64,000 nucleotides of DNA from Mycobacterium sp. IS-1264 (GCF_001954195.1 NZ_MBES01000052.1:124001-188000); one strand, 5' to 3'. Shown: positions 1-9,370, counted from the stretch's first letter. Notes: a model not told the origin generated them from the sequence alone. A program made the numbers and translations.

Positions 1-1
1 G

Positions 2-451
2 CCCAGTGACGCGGTCTACTACCCGCTCTACGCCAAGTGCGCGGAGGTCGATCTCCCGCTGTGCGTCAACACCGGCATCCCGGGACCACCGATTCCCGGC
101 GAGGTGCAGCACCCCATGCATCTCGACCGCGTGTGCGTGCGGTTTCCCGAACTGAAGCTGTGCATGATCCACGGCGCGGACCCGTGGTGGGACGTCGCGA
201 TCCGGTTGCTGCTCAAGTACGCCAACCTGCGGTTGATGACATCGGCGTGGTCGCCGAAGCGGCTGCCGGAAAGCCTGCTGCACTACATGCGCACGCGCGG
301 TCCCAACAAGGTGATCTACGCGTCCGACTGGCCGGTCCTGCGCATGCGCCGCGTCATACCCGAAGCCCGTGCGCTGGACCTGCCGGCCGAGGTCCTGGAC
401 AACTACCTCTACAACAACGCGCAGGAATTCTTCTTCGGACAGGAGCACTGA
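2..451 (+). CDS. amidohydrolase family protein, C-terminal part (5' cut by window edge)
   Basis: The gene enters from the left edge; about 149 C-terminal codons remain, read from base 2. It belongs to the amidohydrolase-2 group (PF04909), metal-dependent TIM-barrel hydrolases or decarboxylases. Family marks seen are the segment MIHGADPWWD (fragment residue 55 on) and the late IYASDWP motif, whose Asp (fragment residue 109), a usual active-site residue, is intact. The stop lies 2 nt before the next start, so it opens or continues a unit with two acyl-CoA dehydrogenases. Substrate unknown; in such mycobacterial islands these proteins are thought to act on oxidised ring-derived intermediates (inference). 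Confidence 0.85.
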   Translation, partial: PSDAVYYPLYAKCAEVDLPLCVNTGIPGPPIPGEVQHPMHLDRVCVRFPELKLCMIHGADPWWDVAIRLLLKYANLRLMTSAWSPKRLPESLLHYMRTRGPNKVIYASDWPVLRMRRVIPEARALDLPAEVLDNYLYNNAQEFFFGQEH

Positions 452-453
452 CC

Positions 454-1518
454 ATGGACCGCTTCGAACTGCGCAGACTGGACTACAGCCTGTCCGACGA
501 CCACGCGGACCTGCAGAACGCCTACAGGCAGTTCTTCAAAACCCACTGCCCGATCGAAACGGTGCGCGCCGCAGAGCCTTCCGGCTTCGACAAGAACCTG
601 TGGGAGCGGTTGTGCGCGATGGGCGCGACCACGATGGCGCTACCGGAATCGTGTGGCGGTGACGGGGCGACGTTGGTCGATCTCACCCTGGTGGCCGAAG
701 AGATCGGCCGGTCACTGGCGCCGGTCCCGTGGATCGACCATGTCTGCGCGGCGCGGCTGCTGGGACGCCTGGGCGCGCTGGGCGCCGAAACCGCCGGCGT
801 GACCAATGGAGAACAGCTCGCCGCGCTCGATGCGCGCCTCGACGGCTCGCCGGGCCCGCGCCTGATACCGACCGGGTCGATCGCCGACCACATCGTCGTC
901 CGCGACGGCGATCAGGTGGTACGCCTGACGTTCGGCACCCGGCCGGCCACTGTCGACAACATCGGCCGGCTACCGATGGCGTGGGTGGATCCGGACGCCG
1001 CCGACGCCCGCACGGTCATCGCCGAAGGGCCCGGCGCGATCGCGAATTATCAACGGGCCCTGGATGAATGGCGACTGCTGACCGCTGCGGCCCTGGTGGG
1101 CCTGGTCGACGAAACGATGACCATCGCCGCGGAATTCGCCAAGACCCGCTACACGCTGGGTGTGCCCATCTCGACGCTGCAGGCGATTTCGCATCCGCTG
1201 GCGAACATGGCCATCACCGTCCAGGGCGGACGTAACCTTGCCCGGCGCGCGGCCTGGTTCCTGGACAACGAACCCGACGAACGACCCGAGCTGGCGCCGT
1301 CGGCATTCGTGTTCATGGCCGAGGAGGCCGCCAAGGCCGCAACCATGGCGGTGCACATCCAAGGCGGGCTTGGGGTTTCGTCGGAGGCCGCCGCGACGGC
1401 GTATCTGGTCCGGGCGAGGGGGTGGCCGCTGGCGGGCGGCGACCCGGGTGCAACCGCCCAACGGGTCGCCGAGATTGTGACCGCCCGCGAATGCGCCCCC
1501 ATAGGACAGGAGCATTAG
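454..1518 (+). CDS. acyl-CoA dehydrogenase family protein (FadE-like, beta-type)
   Basis: A 354-residue flavoprotein of the acyl-CoA dehydrogenase superfamily. The start is the ATG 2 nt after the preceding stop (MDRFELRRLDYS). The N-terminal helical domain (about 10-120) has the pattern MALPESCGGDGATLVDL; the C-terminal helical domain carries TRYTLGVPISTLQAISHPLANM (split here as TRYTLG and ISTLQAISHPLANM) and VHIQGGLGVSSEAA. It lacks the canonical C-terminal YGGTSEIQR segment, as is usual for the partner subunit in mycobacterial alpha2beta2 enzymes such as FadE28-FadE29. The next gene starts on the base after its stop and looks like that partner, so a heteromeric dehydrogenase for a bulky acyl-CoA is inferred. 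Confidence 0.85.
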   Translation: MDRFELRRLDYSLSDDHADLQNAYRQFFKTHCPIETVRAAEPSGFDKNLWERLCAMGATTMALPESCGGDGATLVDLTLVAEEIGRSLAPVPWIDHVCAARLLGRLGALGAETAGVTNGEQLAALDARLDGSPGPRLIPTGSIADHIVVRDGDQVVRLTFGTRPATVDNIGRLPMAWVDPDAADARTVIAEGPGAIANYQRALDEWRLLTAAALVGLVDETMTIAAEFAKTRYTLGVPISTLQAISHPLANMAITVQGGRNLARRAAWFLDNEPDERPELAPSAFVFMAEEAAKAATMAVHIQGGLGVSSEAAATAYLVRARGWPLAGGDPGATAQRVAEIVTARECAPIGQEH

Positions 1519-2706
1519 ATGGATTTCTCCCGGGTTGAGCTGTCCGATGCGGACCAGGCATTCCTCGATGAGGCGCGGAACTTTCTGGGCACCCACATGA
1601 CCGAAGAGGTCAGGCGGCGAGACCGCGAAACCGGCGACAACTTCGACGAAGGTCTGCATCTCAAATTCGGTGCCGCAGGCTATTTGGCCAAGGAGTGGAA
1701 GCCCGAATCGGAGGGCGGGTTCAGCCGGGTGCATCGGCGTATCTGGGAGCTGGAGAAGCGCCGGGCGCACGTGCCGTGGGTGACGTGGGGGACCACCGCC
1801 ATGGTGGCGCGCTCGGTGCAGAAGTTCGGGTCACCGGAAGTTCGCGACGAGGTGCTGCCCAAGGTCTTCAGCGGCGAGGTCCGGCTGTGCCTGGGCTACA
1901 CCGAACCGGAAGGCGGCTCCGACGTCGCGACCTGCAAGACCCGCGCGGTGCGCGACGGTGACGCGTGGGTCATCAACGGCTCCAAGATGTTCACCACCGG
2001 CGCGCACAACTGCCAGTATGTCTTTCTGATCACCAACACCGACCCCGGTGCGCCGAAACACAAGAGCCTGACCATGTTTCTGGTGCCGTTGGATACCCCG
2101 GGCATCGAAATCCAGGGCATCCGCACGGTCGACGGCGACCGGACCAACATCGTCTACTACAGCGACGTCCGCGTCGACGACAAGTATCGGCTCGGGGACG
2201 TGAATGCGGGCTGGACGGTGCTGCGGGAGCCGCTCAACACCGAGCACGGCGCGGTCGCCGCCGCGCCCGACGGGCTGCAGGACACGTCGATCATGATGCA
2301 CCAGGCCGGCTCGCTGGCCGAGGCGGTGGACAAGGCCGTGGTGCGCGTGACGCAGCCCGGCCCCGACGGCCGCCGGCTTGTCGATGACAAGTCGGTCGCG
2401 TATCGACTGGGCCGCAGCTTTGCCCGGCTGGAGGCGGCGCTGTCGTCTCCGAACATCTACGGCAGGGTCGCCATCGCACAAACGATGCGCGACATCTCCC
2501 CGGAGCTGATGGACATCCTCGGGGCGGCGTCGGCCCTGCCGTACGGGACCGACGGAGCCGCCGACGACGGCAGCGCGGAATACGCCTACCGGTTCGCCCC
2601 CTTGGTCGGAATCTACGGCGGCACGTTGGAGGTGTTCCGAAACATGATCGGCCAGTACGCGCTTGGGCTGGGCAAGCCCGCCTACGCGCCGCCGAAAGTT
2701 TCCTGA
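1519..2706 (+). CDS. acyl-CoA dehydrogenase (FadE-like, alpha-type)
   Basis: A 395-residue acyl-CoA dehydrogenase, the normal family length. The middle beta domain has LCLGYTEPEGGSDVATCKTR followed by GDAWVINGSKMFTTGAHNC, the usual FAD and substrate region. The C-terminus has VGIYGGTLEVFRNMIGQYA, close to the family's YGGTSEIQRN signature. ATG follows the TAG of the upstream gene with no gap, so the two are almost certainly co-transcribed and probably form one enzyme. It would introduce an alpha-beta double bond into an acyl-CoA, passing electrons to ETF. Substrate unknown. The following 47 bp separate it from a convergent gene. Confidence 0.92.
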   Translation: MDFSRVELSDADQAFLDEARNFLGTHMTEEVRRRDRETGDNFDEGLHLKFGAAGYLAKEWKPESEGGFSRVHRRIWELEKRRAHVPWVTWGTTAMVARSVQKFGSPEVRDEVLPKVFSGEVRLCLGYTEPEGGSDVATCKTRAVRDGDAWVINGSKMFTTGAHNCQYVFLITNTDPGAPKHKSLTMFLVPLDTPGIEIQGIRTVDGDRTNIVYYSDVRVDDKYRLGDVNAGWTVLREPLNTEHGAVAAAPDGLQDTSIMMHQAGSLAEAVDKAVVRVTQPGPDGRRLVDDKSVAYRLGRSFARLEAALSSPNIYGRVAIAQTMRDISPELMDILGAASALPYGTDGAADDGSAEYAYRFAPLVGIYGGTLEVFRNMIGQYALGLGKPAYAPPKVS

Positions 2707-2729
2707 CGCGCCGTTCGGCGTCGCGACTG

Positions 2730-2750
2730 AGGTCGTCAATATCGTTGCGG
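2730..2750. repeat. left copy of 21-bp direct repeat flanking a two-gene cassette
   Basis: This segment (core AGGTCGTCAATATCGT) matches 4036-4056 at 20 of 21 bases in the same orientation. The right copy is the 3' end of the lipid-transfer gene; this left copy would encode the same last residues on the minus strand (ATILTT) but is detached from any gene. See the finding on the cassette at 2730-4056. Confidence 0.8.
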
Positions 2751-2753
2751 TTC

Positions 2754-3476
2754 CTAAGGCGACGCCGCGGCGTTCGTCGCCTGCGCGTCGCTCTTGAAGG
2801 CCTCGCGTCGGATCATTTCCCACACGGTGGGCGTGTGCTCGGTTGTGGAGACGACAACCGTCTTCCGCCTCGCCGTCCCATCTTGGGCAAGTTTGACGAG
2901 GTAGTCCGCCAAGTCGATGCGCGCCGTGAATGCGCCCACCGGATCCACTTCTCCGGCAACATAATTGGTAACCTGAGGCAGATCGAACAATCCCGACGGA
3001 CGCACGATCGTCCAGTCGAGGCCGCTCTCGCGCACCAACGTCTCCATCCGCCGGATGTCGTCGTAGACAGTCTTACCAATTGTGCGGGTGATGATCGGCT
3101 CAAACAGTCGCAGCATCAGCGGCGCTTGGCGGCGGCCCGGCGCAGGGTAGGCGCCGGTGGAGCTCACGATCACGAGCCGATTGACGCCGGCTTCGCGCAT
3201 CGCGTTCACGACATTGCGGGTGCCCACCGAATACGTGTCGACGGGCTGGCGGGTGAACGGCACACCGAGCGTCGACAGCACGGTGTCGGCGCCGCCAACC
3301 ATCCCGGCGAGGCCCTCGCGCCGCACGTCCGCGCCGGCTACCGTCAGCCGCGGATCGGTGATCGGAAAGTCGTCGGGGCGCCGGGTGACGGCAATCGCTG
3401 AGTGACCGGCGTCGAGCACGCGCCGCGTCAGCAGCCTCCCGGTCAAGCCATTGGCACCGAAAATCACGATATGCAT
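2754..3476 (-). CDS. NAD(P)H-binding atypical SDR (NmrA/NAD-dependent epimerase-like)
   Basis: A 240-residue Rossmann protein starting MHIVIFGANGLTGRLLTRRVL; the GxxGxxG nucleotide loop is residues 8-13 or so. It fits the NAD(P)-binding PF13460 group, which includes NmrA-like sensors and anaerobilin or flavin reductase-like enzymes; the reaction is not predictable. The ATG at 3476 is chosen over a longer upstream frame because AAGGAG stands 5 nt before it and the Rossmann strand begins at once. It lies 17 bp downstream of a DUF6069 membrane gene on the same strand, and the pair sits between direct repeats, suggesting it was inserted as a cassette. Not obviously part of the lipid island. Confidence 0.85.
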   Translation of the reverse strand: MHIVIFGANGLTGRLLTRRVLDAGHSAIAVTRRPDDFPITDPRLTVAGADVRREGLAGMVGGADTVLSTLGVPFTRQPVDTYSVGTRNVVNAMREAGVNRLVIVSSTGAYPAPGRRQAPLMLRLFEPIITRTIGKTVYDDIRRMETLVRESGLDWTIVRPSGLFDLPQVTNYVAGEVDPVGAFTARIDLADYLVKLAQDGTARRKTVVVSTTEHTPTVWEMIRREAFKSDAQATNAAASP

Positions 3477-3493
3477 GAGTACTCCTTCGATAG

Positions 3494-3916
3494 TTACCGG
3501 CGGCGGGTTGCCGTCTTGTGCCGCTGAGGCAGAGCGGGGATCAGGACCGCTGCGGCCACGCAGTGCAGTGCGGTCAACATGAGTTGGGTGTCTAGGGTCG
3601 CGGTCGTCCGGAAGACCGGCACGATGGATACCACCAGGACGACCAGGGTCAGCGCGATCCAAATGCTTCGGGGAGATGAGGTGTAGCGCTCGAGCAGCGC
3701 GATCGCGATCCAGCCGGCTATGCCCGCAGCCACGGTGGCGACGATGGTCAGCGCGAGGGTGATTTCCCGGGTGCCGATCGGCGTATCCACTATGTAGTCA
3801 ACGCGGGCCATCCGTCCCAACAGCCACGCCAGACCGGTTGCCGCGGTGGCGATCGCAAGGACGCCGACACGACCCGCGTGGCGTCGCACCGTGAGATGTC
3901 CAGTCAAATGCGACAT
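3494..3916 (-). CDS. small four-helix membrane protein, DUF6069-like
   Basis: A 140-residue integral membrane protein with four predicted transmembrane segments at about 16-36, 51-73, 85-102 and 110-128, and a basic C-terminus (RHKTATRRR). The layout and length match the DUF6069 family of actinobacterial membrane proteins, whose function is unknown. It is the first gene of a two-gene minus-strand unit with the NmrA-like gene, a pairing I believe is common in actinobacteria. The ATG at 3916 gives a short polar N-terminus before the first helix. Confidence 0.75.
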   Translation of the reverse strand: MSHLTGHLTVRRHAGRVGVLAIATAATGLAWLLGRMARVDYIVDTPIGTREITLALTIVATVAAGIAGWIAIALLERYTSSPRSIWIALTLVVLVVSIVPVFRTTATLDTQLMLTALHCVAAAVLIPALPQRHKTATRRR

Positions 3917-4033
3917 CGCAATTCCTTCCGCCGAGCTGCTGTGCGGGAAGCGATTTTCCCTGCTCGCTACTACGACGAAACGGCCCGCGCGAAAGTTACA
4001 GGCGATCTGATGGTGGGCGCCGCGTGACCGAGG

Positions 4034-5179
4034 TCAGGTCGTCAATATCGTGGCGGCGGCGGTGCCCGGCGCCCCGTACAGCTGAGTGAACCCGACCTTC
4101 GGATTGCCCGGGACCTGCCGGTCTCCAGCCTCGCCGCGGAGTTGACGAACTATTTCGTGAATCTGGCGCAGTCCGGATGCGCCAATCGGCTCTCCGTTGG
4201 CGATCAGCCCGCCGTCGGTGTTGACGGGCATCGCACCGCCGATCTCGGTGGCACCGTCGGCGAGCAGCTTCTGCTGATCACCGTGCGCGCAGAACCCGCA
4301 TTCGGCCATGTGGATGATTTCGGCGCCGGCGTCGGTGTCCTGCAATTGGATTACGTCGACGTCGTCCGGCGCCACGCCGGCCTTTTCGAATGCGGCCTTG
4401 GCCGCATAGACGGTCGGCGACACGTCCTCGTCGACCGGGGCGAAGGTGGTGTTGACCTCGTAGGCGCCATAGCGGCGAGTGCGGACCTCCACGGCCCGCA
4501 GGTATACGGGTTTGGCGGTGTAGCGGTGTGCGATATCGGCCCGGCACATCACCGCGGCCGCGGCGCCCTCGTCGGGTGCGCAAAACATGTACTGGGTCAA
4601 TGGGTAGTTCAGGATCGGCGAACTCAGGATCTGGTCCTCGGAGATTGGCTTGCGGCGAAAGGAGTTGGGGTTCAACGCTCCATTGCGGAAGTTCTTGGCC
4701 GCGACCTTAGCGAGCGTGCCCTGAGAGATGTCGTGCTCGTGTAAATAGCGGTTCGCCTTCATCCCGAAGAACTTGGTGGTCAGATACTGCCCGTTCTCGG
4801 CATACCATCTCGGCATACCGACCAGCGCCGGGTCTTCGGTGAACGCCCCGCGCGGGTGCTTGTCCAAGCCGATGGCGATGCCGATGTCGTAATCGCCCAA
4901 CCGGATCCCATCGGCACAGGCCTTGACCGCGCTGGCCGCGGTCGCGCACGCGTTGAATACATTGGTGAACGGGATGCCGGTCAGACCGACCATGGCGACA
5001 ATTGCATCGGGGTTGGCCACCGTCCAGCTGCCACCCGTAGCGAACTGGATGTCCTGCCACGCGACACCGGCGTCGGCAACCGCGGCGAAAATCGCATCCG
5101 CTCCCATCTGCATCGCGGATTTGCCCTCGAACCGACCGAACGGGTGCAGCCCAACCCCAATAATCGCAACGTCATTCAC
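4034..5179 (-). CDS. thiolase-like lipid-transfer protein (Ltp2/SCP-x type)
   Basis: A 381-residue thiolase-superfamily protein of the SCP-x/lipid-transfer type. The nucleophile region [12 protein letters not shown] places Cys at residue 78. The late motif that is normally GHPIGASG reads GEPIGASG, so the catalytic His is Glu, and the usual CxG end is absent. Such changes are known in Ltp2-type proteins, which act as aldolases in sterol side-chain removal rather than as thiolases; that role is inferred here, not shown. Its start overlaps the end of the CoA-transferase gene by 4 nt (ATGA), so it is translationally coupled to it. No DUF35 partner, usual for Ltp2-type aldolases, is visible nearby. 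Confidence 0.88.
   Translation of the reverse strand: MNDVAIIGVGLHPFGRFEGKSAMQMGADAIFAAVADAGVAWQDIQFATGGSWTVANPDAIVAMVGLTGIPFTNVFNACATAASAVKACADGIRLGDYDIGIAIGLDKHPRGAFTEDPALVGMPRWYAENGQYLTTKFFGMKANRYLHEHDISQGTLAKVAAKNFRNGALNPNSFRRKPISEDQILSSPILNYPLTQYMFCAPDEGAAAAVMCRADIAHRYTAKPVYLRAVEVRTRRYGAYEVNTTFAPVDEDVSPTVYAAKAAFEKAGVAPDDVDVIQLQDTDAGAEIIHMAECGFCAHGDQQKLLADGATEIGGAMPVNTDGGLIANGEPIGASGLRQIHEIVRQLRGEAGDRQVPGNPKVGFTQLYGAPGTAAATILTT
4036..4056. repeat. right copy of 21-bp direct repeat (3' end of lipid-transfer gene)
   Basis: Same orientation and 20 of 21 bases identical to 2730-2750; here the repeat covers the stop codon and last codons of the lipid-transfer gene. The two copies bracket the NmrA-like/DUF6069 gene pair. 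Confidence 0.8.
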
Positions 5180-6402
5180 GCAATGGCTCCCGATTCCTTC
5201 AATTCGGCGATGCGATCCCAGTCCATGCCGAGCTCCATCAGAACGATCTCGGTGTGCTCGGAGGCCTGGGGCGCCCTGGTGGTCACCAGCGGCTCGTGAT
5301 TGAACTGCACCGGGCCGCGGACGACCTTGAACGGTTCGCCGCCGCTGGCGAGCTCGACTTCGCTGATCATGTCGTTGGCGATGGCCTGCTCATCGCTGGC
5401 CAGGTCGATCAGGCTCTGGAACGGCGCCCACTGGCCTTTCATCGTTTTCAGGTGCTGGCGCCAGTATTCAAAGGGCTTGCCGGCGAAGGCCTTCGCGATC
5501 AGTTGGGCGGCCGCGTCTGCATTCTGTATCAACGGGAGCACGTCGGCGAAGCGGGGATCGTCGGCGGCCTCGGGGATGCCGAGATGCTCGAAGGTGTCGC
5601 GGATCAAGCCGGTCGGGCTGATGATGCACAGGTTGATCGTGCCGCCGTCGGAGGTTTCGTAATTGCCCATGAACGGATTGACCGACGGCGCGCCGGAACC
5701 CGGCATGAACGTGCGCATGACCTCGCCGGTCTCCATGCCCTGCGTCACGCTCGCCCCCGCCGCCCACCAGGCGGTGCTCAGCAACGACACGTCGAGCTCG
5801 AGGGCCTCGCCGGTGCGCTCACGATGCAGCAACGCGGCCGAGATGCCGCCGGCGATGAACATGCCGCCGATGGAATCGCCGAACGCTGGAATGCCCTGCC
5901 CCAGTGCGCCGCCCAGCTCCTCGGGGGTCAGCGCGTATCCGATGCCGCTGCGCGTCCAGAACGCCGTCCCGTCGTACCCGCCGACGTCACGCTCGGCGCC
6001 CTTGTCGCCGTACGCAGAACCGCGGGCATACACGATGTCCGGGTTCGCCGCGCGGATGTGTTCGACGTCGAACTTGTGCTTCTGCCGTTGCGCGGGCATG
6101 TAGTTGGTCAGGAACACGTCGGACGTCTTGGCCAGTTCGTAGATCACTTCCTGGCCCCCTGGCGTGGAAACATCGATCCCGATGCTGCGCTTGCCCCGGT
6201 TGGGGTGCTCCATCAACGGATGTCGGTCCGGGTCGACCTGGATGCCGCCCATGTTGAGGAAGCCGCGCTGGGTGTCGCCGCGCACCGGGTGCTCGACTTT
6301 GAGAACGTCGGCGCCCCAGTCCGCGAGGATGGCCCCCGCCGCGGGGACGAACGTAAACTGCGCAAGCTCCAGGACCCGAAAGCCCTCCATTACCTTGACC
6401 AT
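5176..6402 (-). CDS. class III CoA transferase (CaiB/BaiF family)
   Basis: A 408-residue CoA transferase of family III, which moves CoA between carboxylic acids through an aspartyl-CoA thioester. The nucleophilic Asp is residue 176 in [11 protein letters not shown], and the N-terminal FRVLELAQF...[10 protein letters not shown] block is typical. It is 9 bp downstream of a P450 and overlaps the lipid-transfer gene by 4 nt, giving a P450 - CoA transferase - Ltp operon. A role in activating an oxidised acid before carbon-carbon cleavage is a reasonable inference; the acid is unknown. Confidence 0.92.
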   Translation of the reverse strand: MVKVMEGFRVLELAQFTFVPAAGAILADWGADVLKVEHPVRGDTQRGFLNMGGIQVDPDRHPLMEHPNRGKRSIGIDVSTPGGQEVIYELAKTSDVFLTNYMPAQRQKHKFDVEHIRAANPDIVYARGSAYGDKGAERDVGGYDGTAFWTRSGIGYALTPEELGGALGQGIPAFGDSIGGMFIAGGISAALLHRERTGEALELDVSLLSTAWWAAGASVTQGMETGEVMRTFMPGSGAPSVNPFMGNYETSDGGTINLCIISPTGLIRDTFEHLGIPEAADDPRFADVLPLIQNADAAAQLIAKAFAGKPFEYWRQHLKTMKGQWAPFQSLIDLASDEQAIANDMISEVELASGGEPFKVVRGPVQFNHEPLVTTRAPQASEHTEIVLMELGMDWDRIAELKESGAIA

Positions 6403-6411
6403 TCCCGGACC

Positions 6412-7620
6412 CTACTTCGCCTCGAACGTCACGGGAAGCGCCGTCGGCGAACGGAACGGCTGACCGTGGATGTGTGGGTCGTTGTCCGCCAGCAGGTTGA
6501 CGTTGGTCAACCGATTCAGCAGGCATTCGAGGGCGACGCGGGTTTCCAGCCGCGCCAGGTGCAGGCCCAAACACGTGTGCTCGCCGGCGGCGAAGGAGAT
6601 GTGCGGCATGTGCTTGCGGAAGATGTCGAACTCCTCCGAACGCTCCCAGCGTTGCTCGTCGCGATTCGCCGAGCCGATGCACACGCCGATCACCGAGCGT
6701 GCCGGGATCTCAACGCCTTCCACTTCGGCGTCCTCGGTGGTGAACCGCTGCACGGTGGTCAGCGGCGTCTCGAATCGCAGTCCCTCCTCGATGGCCTGGG
6801 GGATCAGTTCGTGGTCGGCCTGCACGGCGGCGAGTTGGTCCTGATGCGTCAGGAGCAGATACAGCAGGTTTCCCGACGACCGGTAGGTGGTCTCCAATCC
6901 GGCGGGGAGCAGCAGGCGCAGGAAGGAGTAGATGGCTTCGTCGCTGAGCTTTTCACCATCGATCTCGGCGGTGACCAGGTCGCCGATGATGTCCTCGGTG
7001 GGTTTGGATTTGCGCCGCTCGATCTGTTCGACGAAGTAGTCCTTGAGCGCCGCCGACGCCTCGAAGGCTCGCTCATAATTGACGTGGTAGCTGATCAACT
7101 CCACGGCGCGCTGGTGGAACATCCCCAGGTCTTCGTCGGGCAGGCCGAGCAGCCGGGCGATGACGCGGGTGGGGAACTCGAAGGTGAAATTCCGGACCAG
7201 ATCCGTCGTACCGGCGTCGATGAACTCGTCGATCAACGCGTTGCAGACCGGCCGCACGATGGCGGGCTCCCACTGCGCCAGCGCCTTCGACTTGAACGCG
7301 GCGGAGACCAGGTTGCGATGATCGCGATGCTTCTTTCCCTCCATCGCCAGGATGGTGGGCCCCATAAACAGGCCGATCGTTTTGTCGTAGGGCTCGGAGC
7401 TGAATACCCGGCCGTCGCGAAACACCGTGTTGACCGCGTTGAAGGAAACCGCGGAGTACTCCCGTTTGGGCATCAGCGATTCGGGCGTCTTCGAATAGTC
7501 CATCACGGTGCCGCGGAAAATGCCGGCCTCCCGGCGCTTATGTGCGAAGAAGGGGTAGGGGTCGCGCAGGCTGACGGTTTCGTCGCCGGTGCCGGCGGCG
7601 GTGTGAACGTTGGTCGTCAC
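6412..7620 (-). CDS. cytochrome P450
   Basis: A 402-residue bacterial P450. The I-helix motif AGLETT is at residues 240-245, the K-helix EGLR at 279-282, and the heme-ligand Cys is residue 350 in FAAGEHTCLG. It is a clear paralogue of the P450 at 20663-21889: long identical stretches include LLPAGLETTYRSSGNLLYLL and IEEGLRFETPLT. The gene starts a unit with a CoA transferase and a lipid-transfer protein. A family-1 operator lies about 50 bp upstream of the start, in the 97-bp gap after the FadD gene. No ferredoxin is adjacent; the ones at 37315 or 49470 could serve it. Confidence 0.95.
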   Translation of the reverse strand: MTTNVHTAAGTGDETVSLRDPYPFFAHKRREAGIFRGTVMDYSKTPESLMPKREYSAVSFNAVNTVFRDGRVFSSEPYDKTIGLFMGPTILAMEGKKHRDHRNLVSAAFKSKALAQWEPAIVRPVCNALIDEFIDAGTTDLVRNFTFEFPTRVIARLLGLPDEDLGMFHQRAVELISYHVNYERAFEASAALKDYFVEQIERRKSKPTEDIIGDLVTAEIDGEKLSDEAIYSFLRLLLPAGLETTYRSSGNLLYLLLTHQDQLAAVQADHELIPQAIEEGLRFETPLTTVQRFTTEDAEVEGVEIPARSVIGVCIGSANRDEQRWERSEEFDIFRKHMPHISFAAGEHTCLGLHLARLETRVALECLLNRLTNVNLLADNDPHIHGQPFRSPTALPVTFEAK

Positions 7621-7669
7621 CTGATCTCCAACATGATTGCCGTGAACGGGCGGTCCTCGCGTACGATCG

Positions 7670-7688
7670 TACTGTAATTCTTACAGTA
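7670..7688. promoter_or_regulatory. family-1 operator, best palindrome (TACTGTAA-TTC-TTACAGTA)
   Basis: A perfect 8-bp inverted repeat with a 3-bp spacer, TACTGTAATTCTTACAGTA, in the only gap of the 6.9-kb minus-strand block, 50 bp upstream of the P450. Four related sites occur elsewhere in the window (10998, 15586, 21977, 27494), all between divergent genes. Likely bound by a dimeric regulator; which one is unknown. Confidence 0.7.
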
Positions 7689-7717
7689 GACAATATGGGT
7701 TTATCTGCGTTGGTACT

Positions 7718-9370
7718 TCACGCGTTCACCGCCTGCTCGCGCGCCCACCGGTAATCGGCCTTGCCCGACGGGCTGCGCTCGATCTCCGGACGGAACACCA
7801 CCGCCTTGGGAAGTTTGTAGCGAGCCAGGGATTGTGCGGCGTGTGCGACAAGCTCGTCGGCGCTGGCGTCGGCGCCTTCGGCCAGCGCGACCACGGCAAC
7901 AACCTCCTGGCCCCACCGCTCGCTCGGGCGCCCGGCCACCACCACATCGGCTACCGCGGGATGCGACGCGATCGCGGTCTCGACCTCCTCGACGAAGATC
8001 TTCTCGCCGCCGGAATTGATCGTCACCGAATCGCGGCCCAGCAATTCGATGCTGCCGTCGGCGCGGTGGCGTGCCCGGTCGCCGGGGATCGCATAGCGCA
8101 CGCCATCGATCACCGGAAATGTCTTGGCGGTCTTGGCCGCATCACCCTTGTAACCCAACGGAACGTAGCCCCGCTGCGCCAGCCAGCCCATGCCGTCGTG
8201 CCCTGGTGGCAGGATCGCGGTCAAGTCCTCGGCCGCGACGAAGGTGTCCGGTCCGGCGTTGAAGGTTCCGGTCGACACCGCGCCCGACGTCGACAGGTGG
8301 TGCATCTGCGCACCGGTCTCCGAGGATCCGACGCCATCGACGACGACGGCGTTGGGCAGCGCGTCGATCAAGCGCTGCTTGACATACGGGGTGAGCAACG
8401 CGCCGCCGTTGGCGACCACGGCTAGCGACGACACGTCGGCTGTGCCCTTTTCGATGGCGGCAAGCAGCGGCCGCGCCATCGCGTCGCCCACTACCGTCAC
8501 CACGGGCAGTCGTTCCCGCTCGATGGTGCGCACCACTTCGTCGGCGTCCAAATGATCGACGACGGAAGGGAAGACGACGGACTGCCCGGTTGTGATCGCC
8601 ATCATCACGCTCCACTGGGCCGCACCATGGATCAGCGGCGGCAGAATCATCAACTTGGTGCCGGGGCCCGCGACTACCCCCGCCGTGATCTCGTCGATGG
8701 AGGCGAAGGGCTCCCCGGTCATTAGGCTGCGCCCGCCGAACGACGTCATGAAGATGTCATGCTGGCGCCACAGCACACCCTTCGGCATCCCCGTGGTGCC
8801 CCCGGTGTACAGGACGTACAAGTCATCGGGCGACGGCTGCACCGGTGGCGGCGCGGGCGAGCTGGAAGCGACGACGGTCTCGTAATCCACTGCGCCGTAG
8901 ACCAAGTCGTTGCCCGAGTCGTCGGCGATCTGAATCAGCACGCGTAGCTGCGGCAGGTCCGGCAGCACCTCGGCCACGCGCGGCGCAAACGCGGAATGGT
9001 AGATCAGCGCGGTCGCCCCCGAGTCCGCCAGCAGGTACTGCAGCTCGCTCTTGACGTACCGGAAGTTGACGTTGAAGGGCGCAACCCGCGCGGCGAACGT
9101 GCCGAGCAACGCCTCGACGAACTCGTTCCCGTTGTAGGCGTAGATGCCGAGTAGATCCTGGCCCACCTCGTGTCCGGCGAGCGCTGAGCGCTCGGTGTGA
9201 CATCCCAGTCCCCGCGAGTGCAGATATGAGGCGAGCCGGTTCGATCGCTCGAGGATTTGTGCGTAGCTGTAGCGCCGCTCGCCTTGGATCAGCAACTCCC
9301 GATCGGGAATCGCGGCGGCGACGGCTGTCGCGACGGCTGGCACCGTGAATTGTGTTGCGGTGTCGGTCAT
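7718..9370 (-). CDS. acyl-CoA synthetase, FadD19-like (AMP-binding)
   Basis: A 550-residue fatty-acid or sterol-acid CoA ligase. The phosphate-binding motif YTGGTTGMPKGV and the C-terminal INSGGEKIFVEEVE are clear, and from memory the whole chain aligns well with M. tuberculosis FadD19 (for example NVNFRYV and VRYAIPGD). The ATG at 9370 overlaps the end of the isochorismatase-like gene (ATGA), so it is preferred over another ATG four codons upstream. It activates a carboxylic acid with ATP and CoA; FadD19 acts on C24-branched sterol side chains, but the substrate here is unproven. Third gene of the Rieske - isochorismatase-like - FadD unit. Confidence 0.93.
   Translation of the reverse strand: MTDTATQFTVPAVATAVAAAIPDRELLIQGERRYSYAQILERSNRLASYLHSRGLGCHTERSALAGHEVGQDLLGIYAYNGNEFVEALLGTFAARVAPFNVNFRYVKSELQYLLADSGATALIYHSAFAPRVAEVLPDLPQLRVLIQIADDSGNDLVYGAVDYETVVASSSPAPPPVQPSPDDLYVLYTGGTTGMPKGVLWRQHDIFMTSFGGRSLMTGEPFASIDEITAGVVAGPGTKLMILPPLIHGAAQWSVMMAITTGQSVVFPSVVDHLDADEVVRTIERERLPVVTVVGDAMARPLLAAIEKGTADVSSLAVVANGGALLTPYVKQRLIDALPNAVVVDGVGSSETGAQMHHLSTSGAVSTGTFNAGPDTFVAAEDLTAILPPGHDGMGWLAQRGYVPLGYKGDAAKTAKTFPVIDGVRYAIPGDRARHRADGSIELLGRDSVTINSGGEKIFVEEVETAIASHPAVADVVVAGRPSERWGQEVVAVVALAEGADASADELVAHAAQSLARYKLPKAVVFRPEIERSPSGKADYRWAREQAVNA

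Noticed and set aside
5254..7677. 807-codon plus-strand frame over the CoA transferase and P450 genes
   Set aside because: It is antisense to two genes with clear motifs, shows no domain pattern, and arises from the high-GC third-codon bias.
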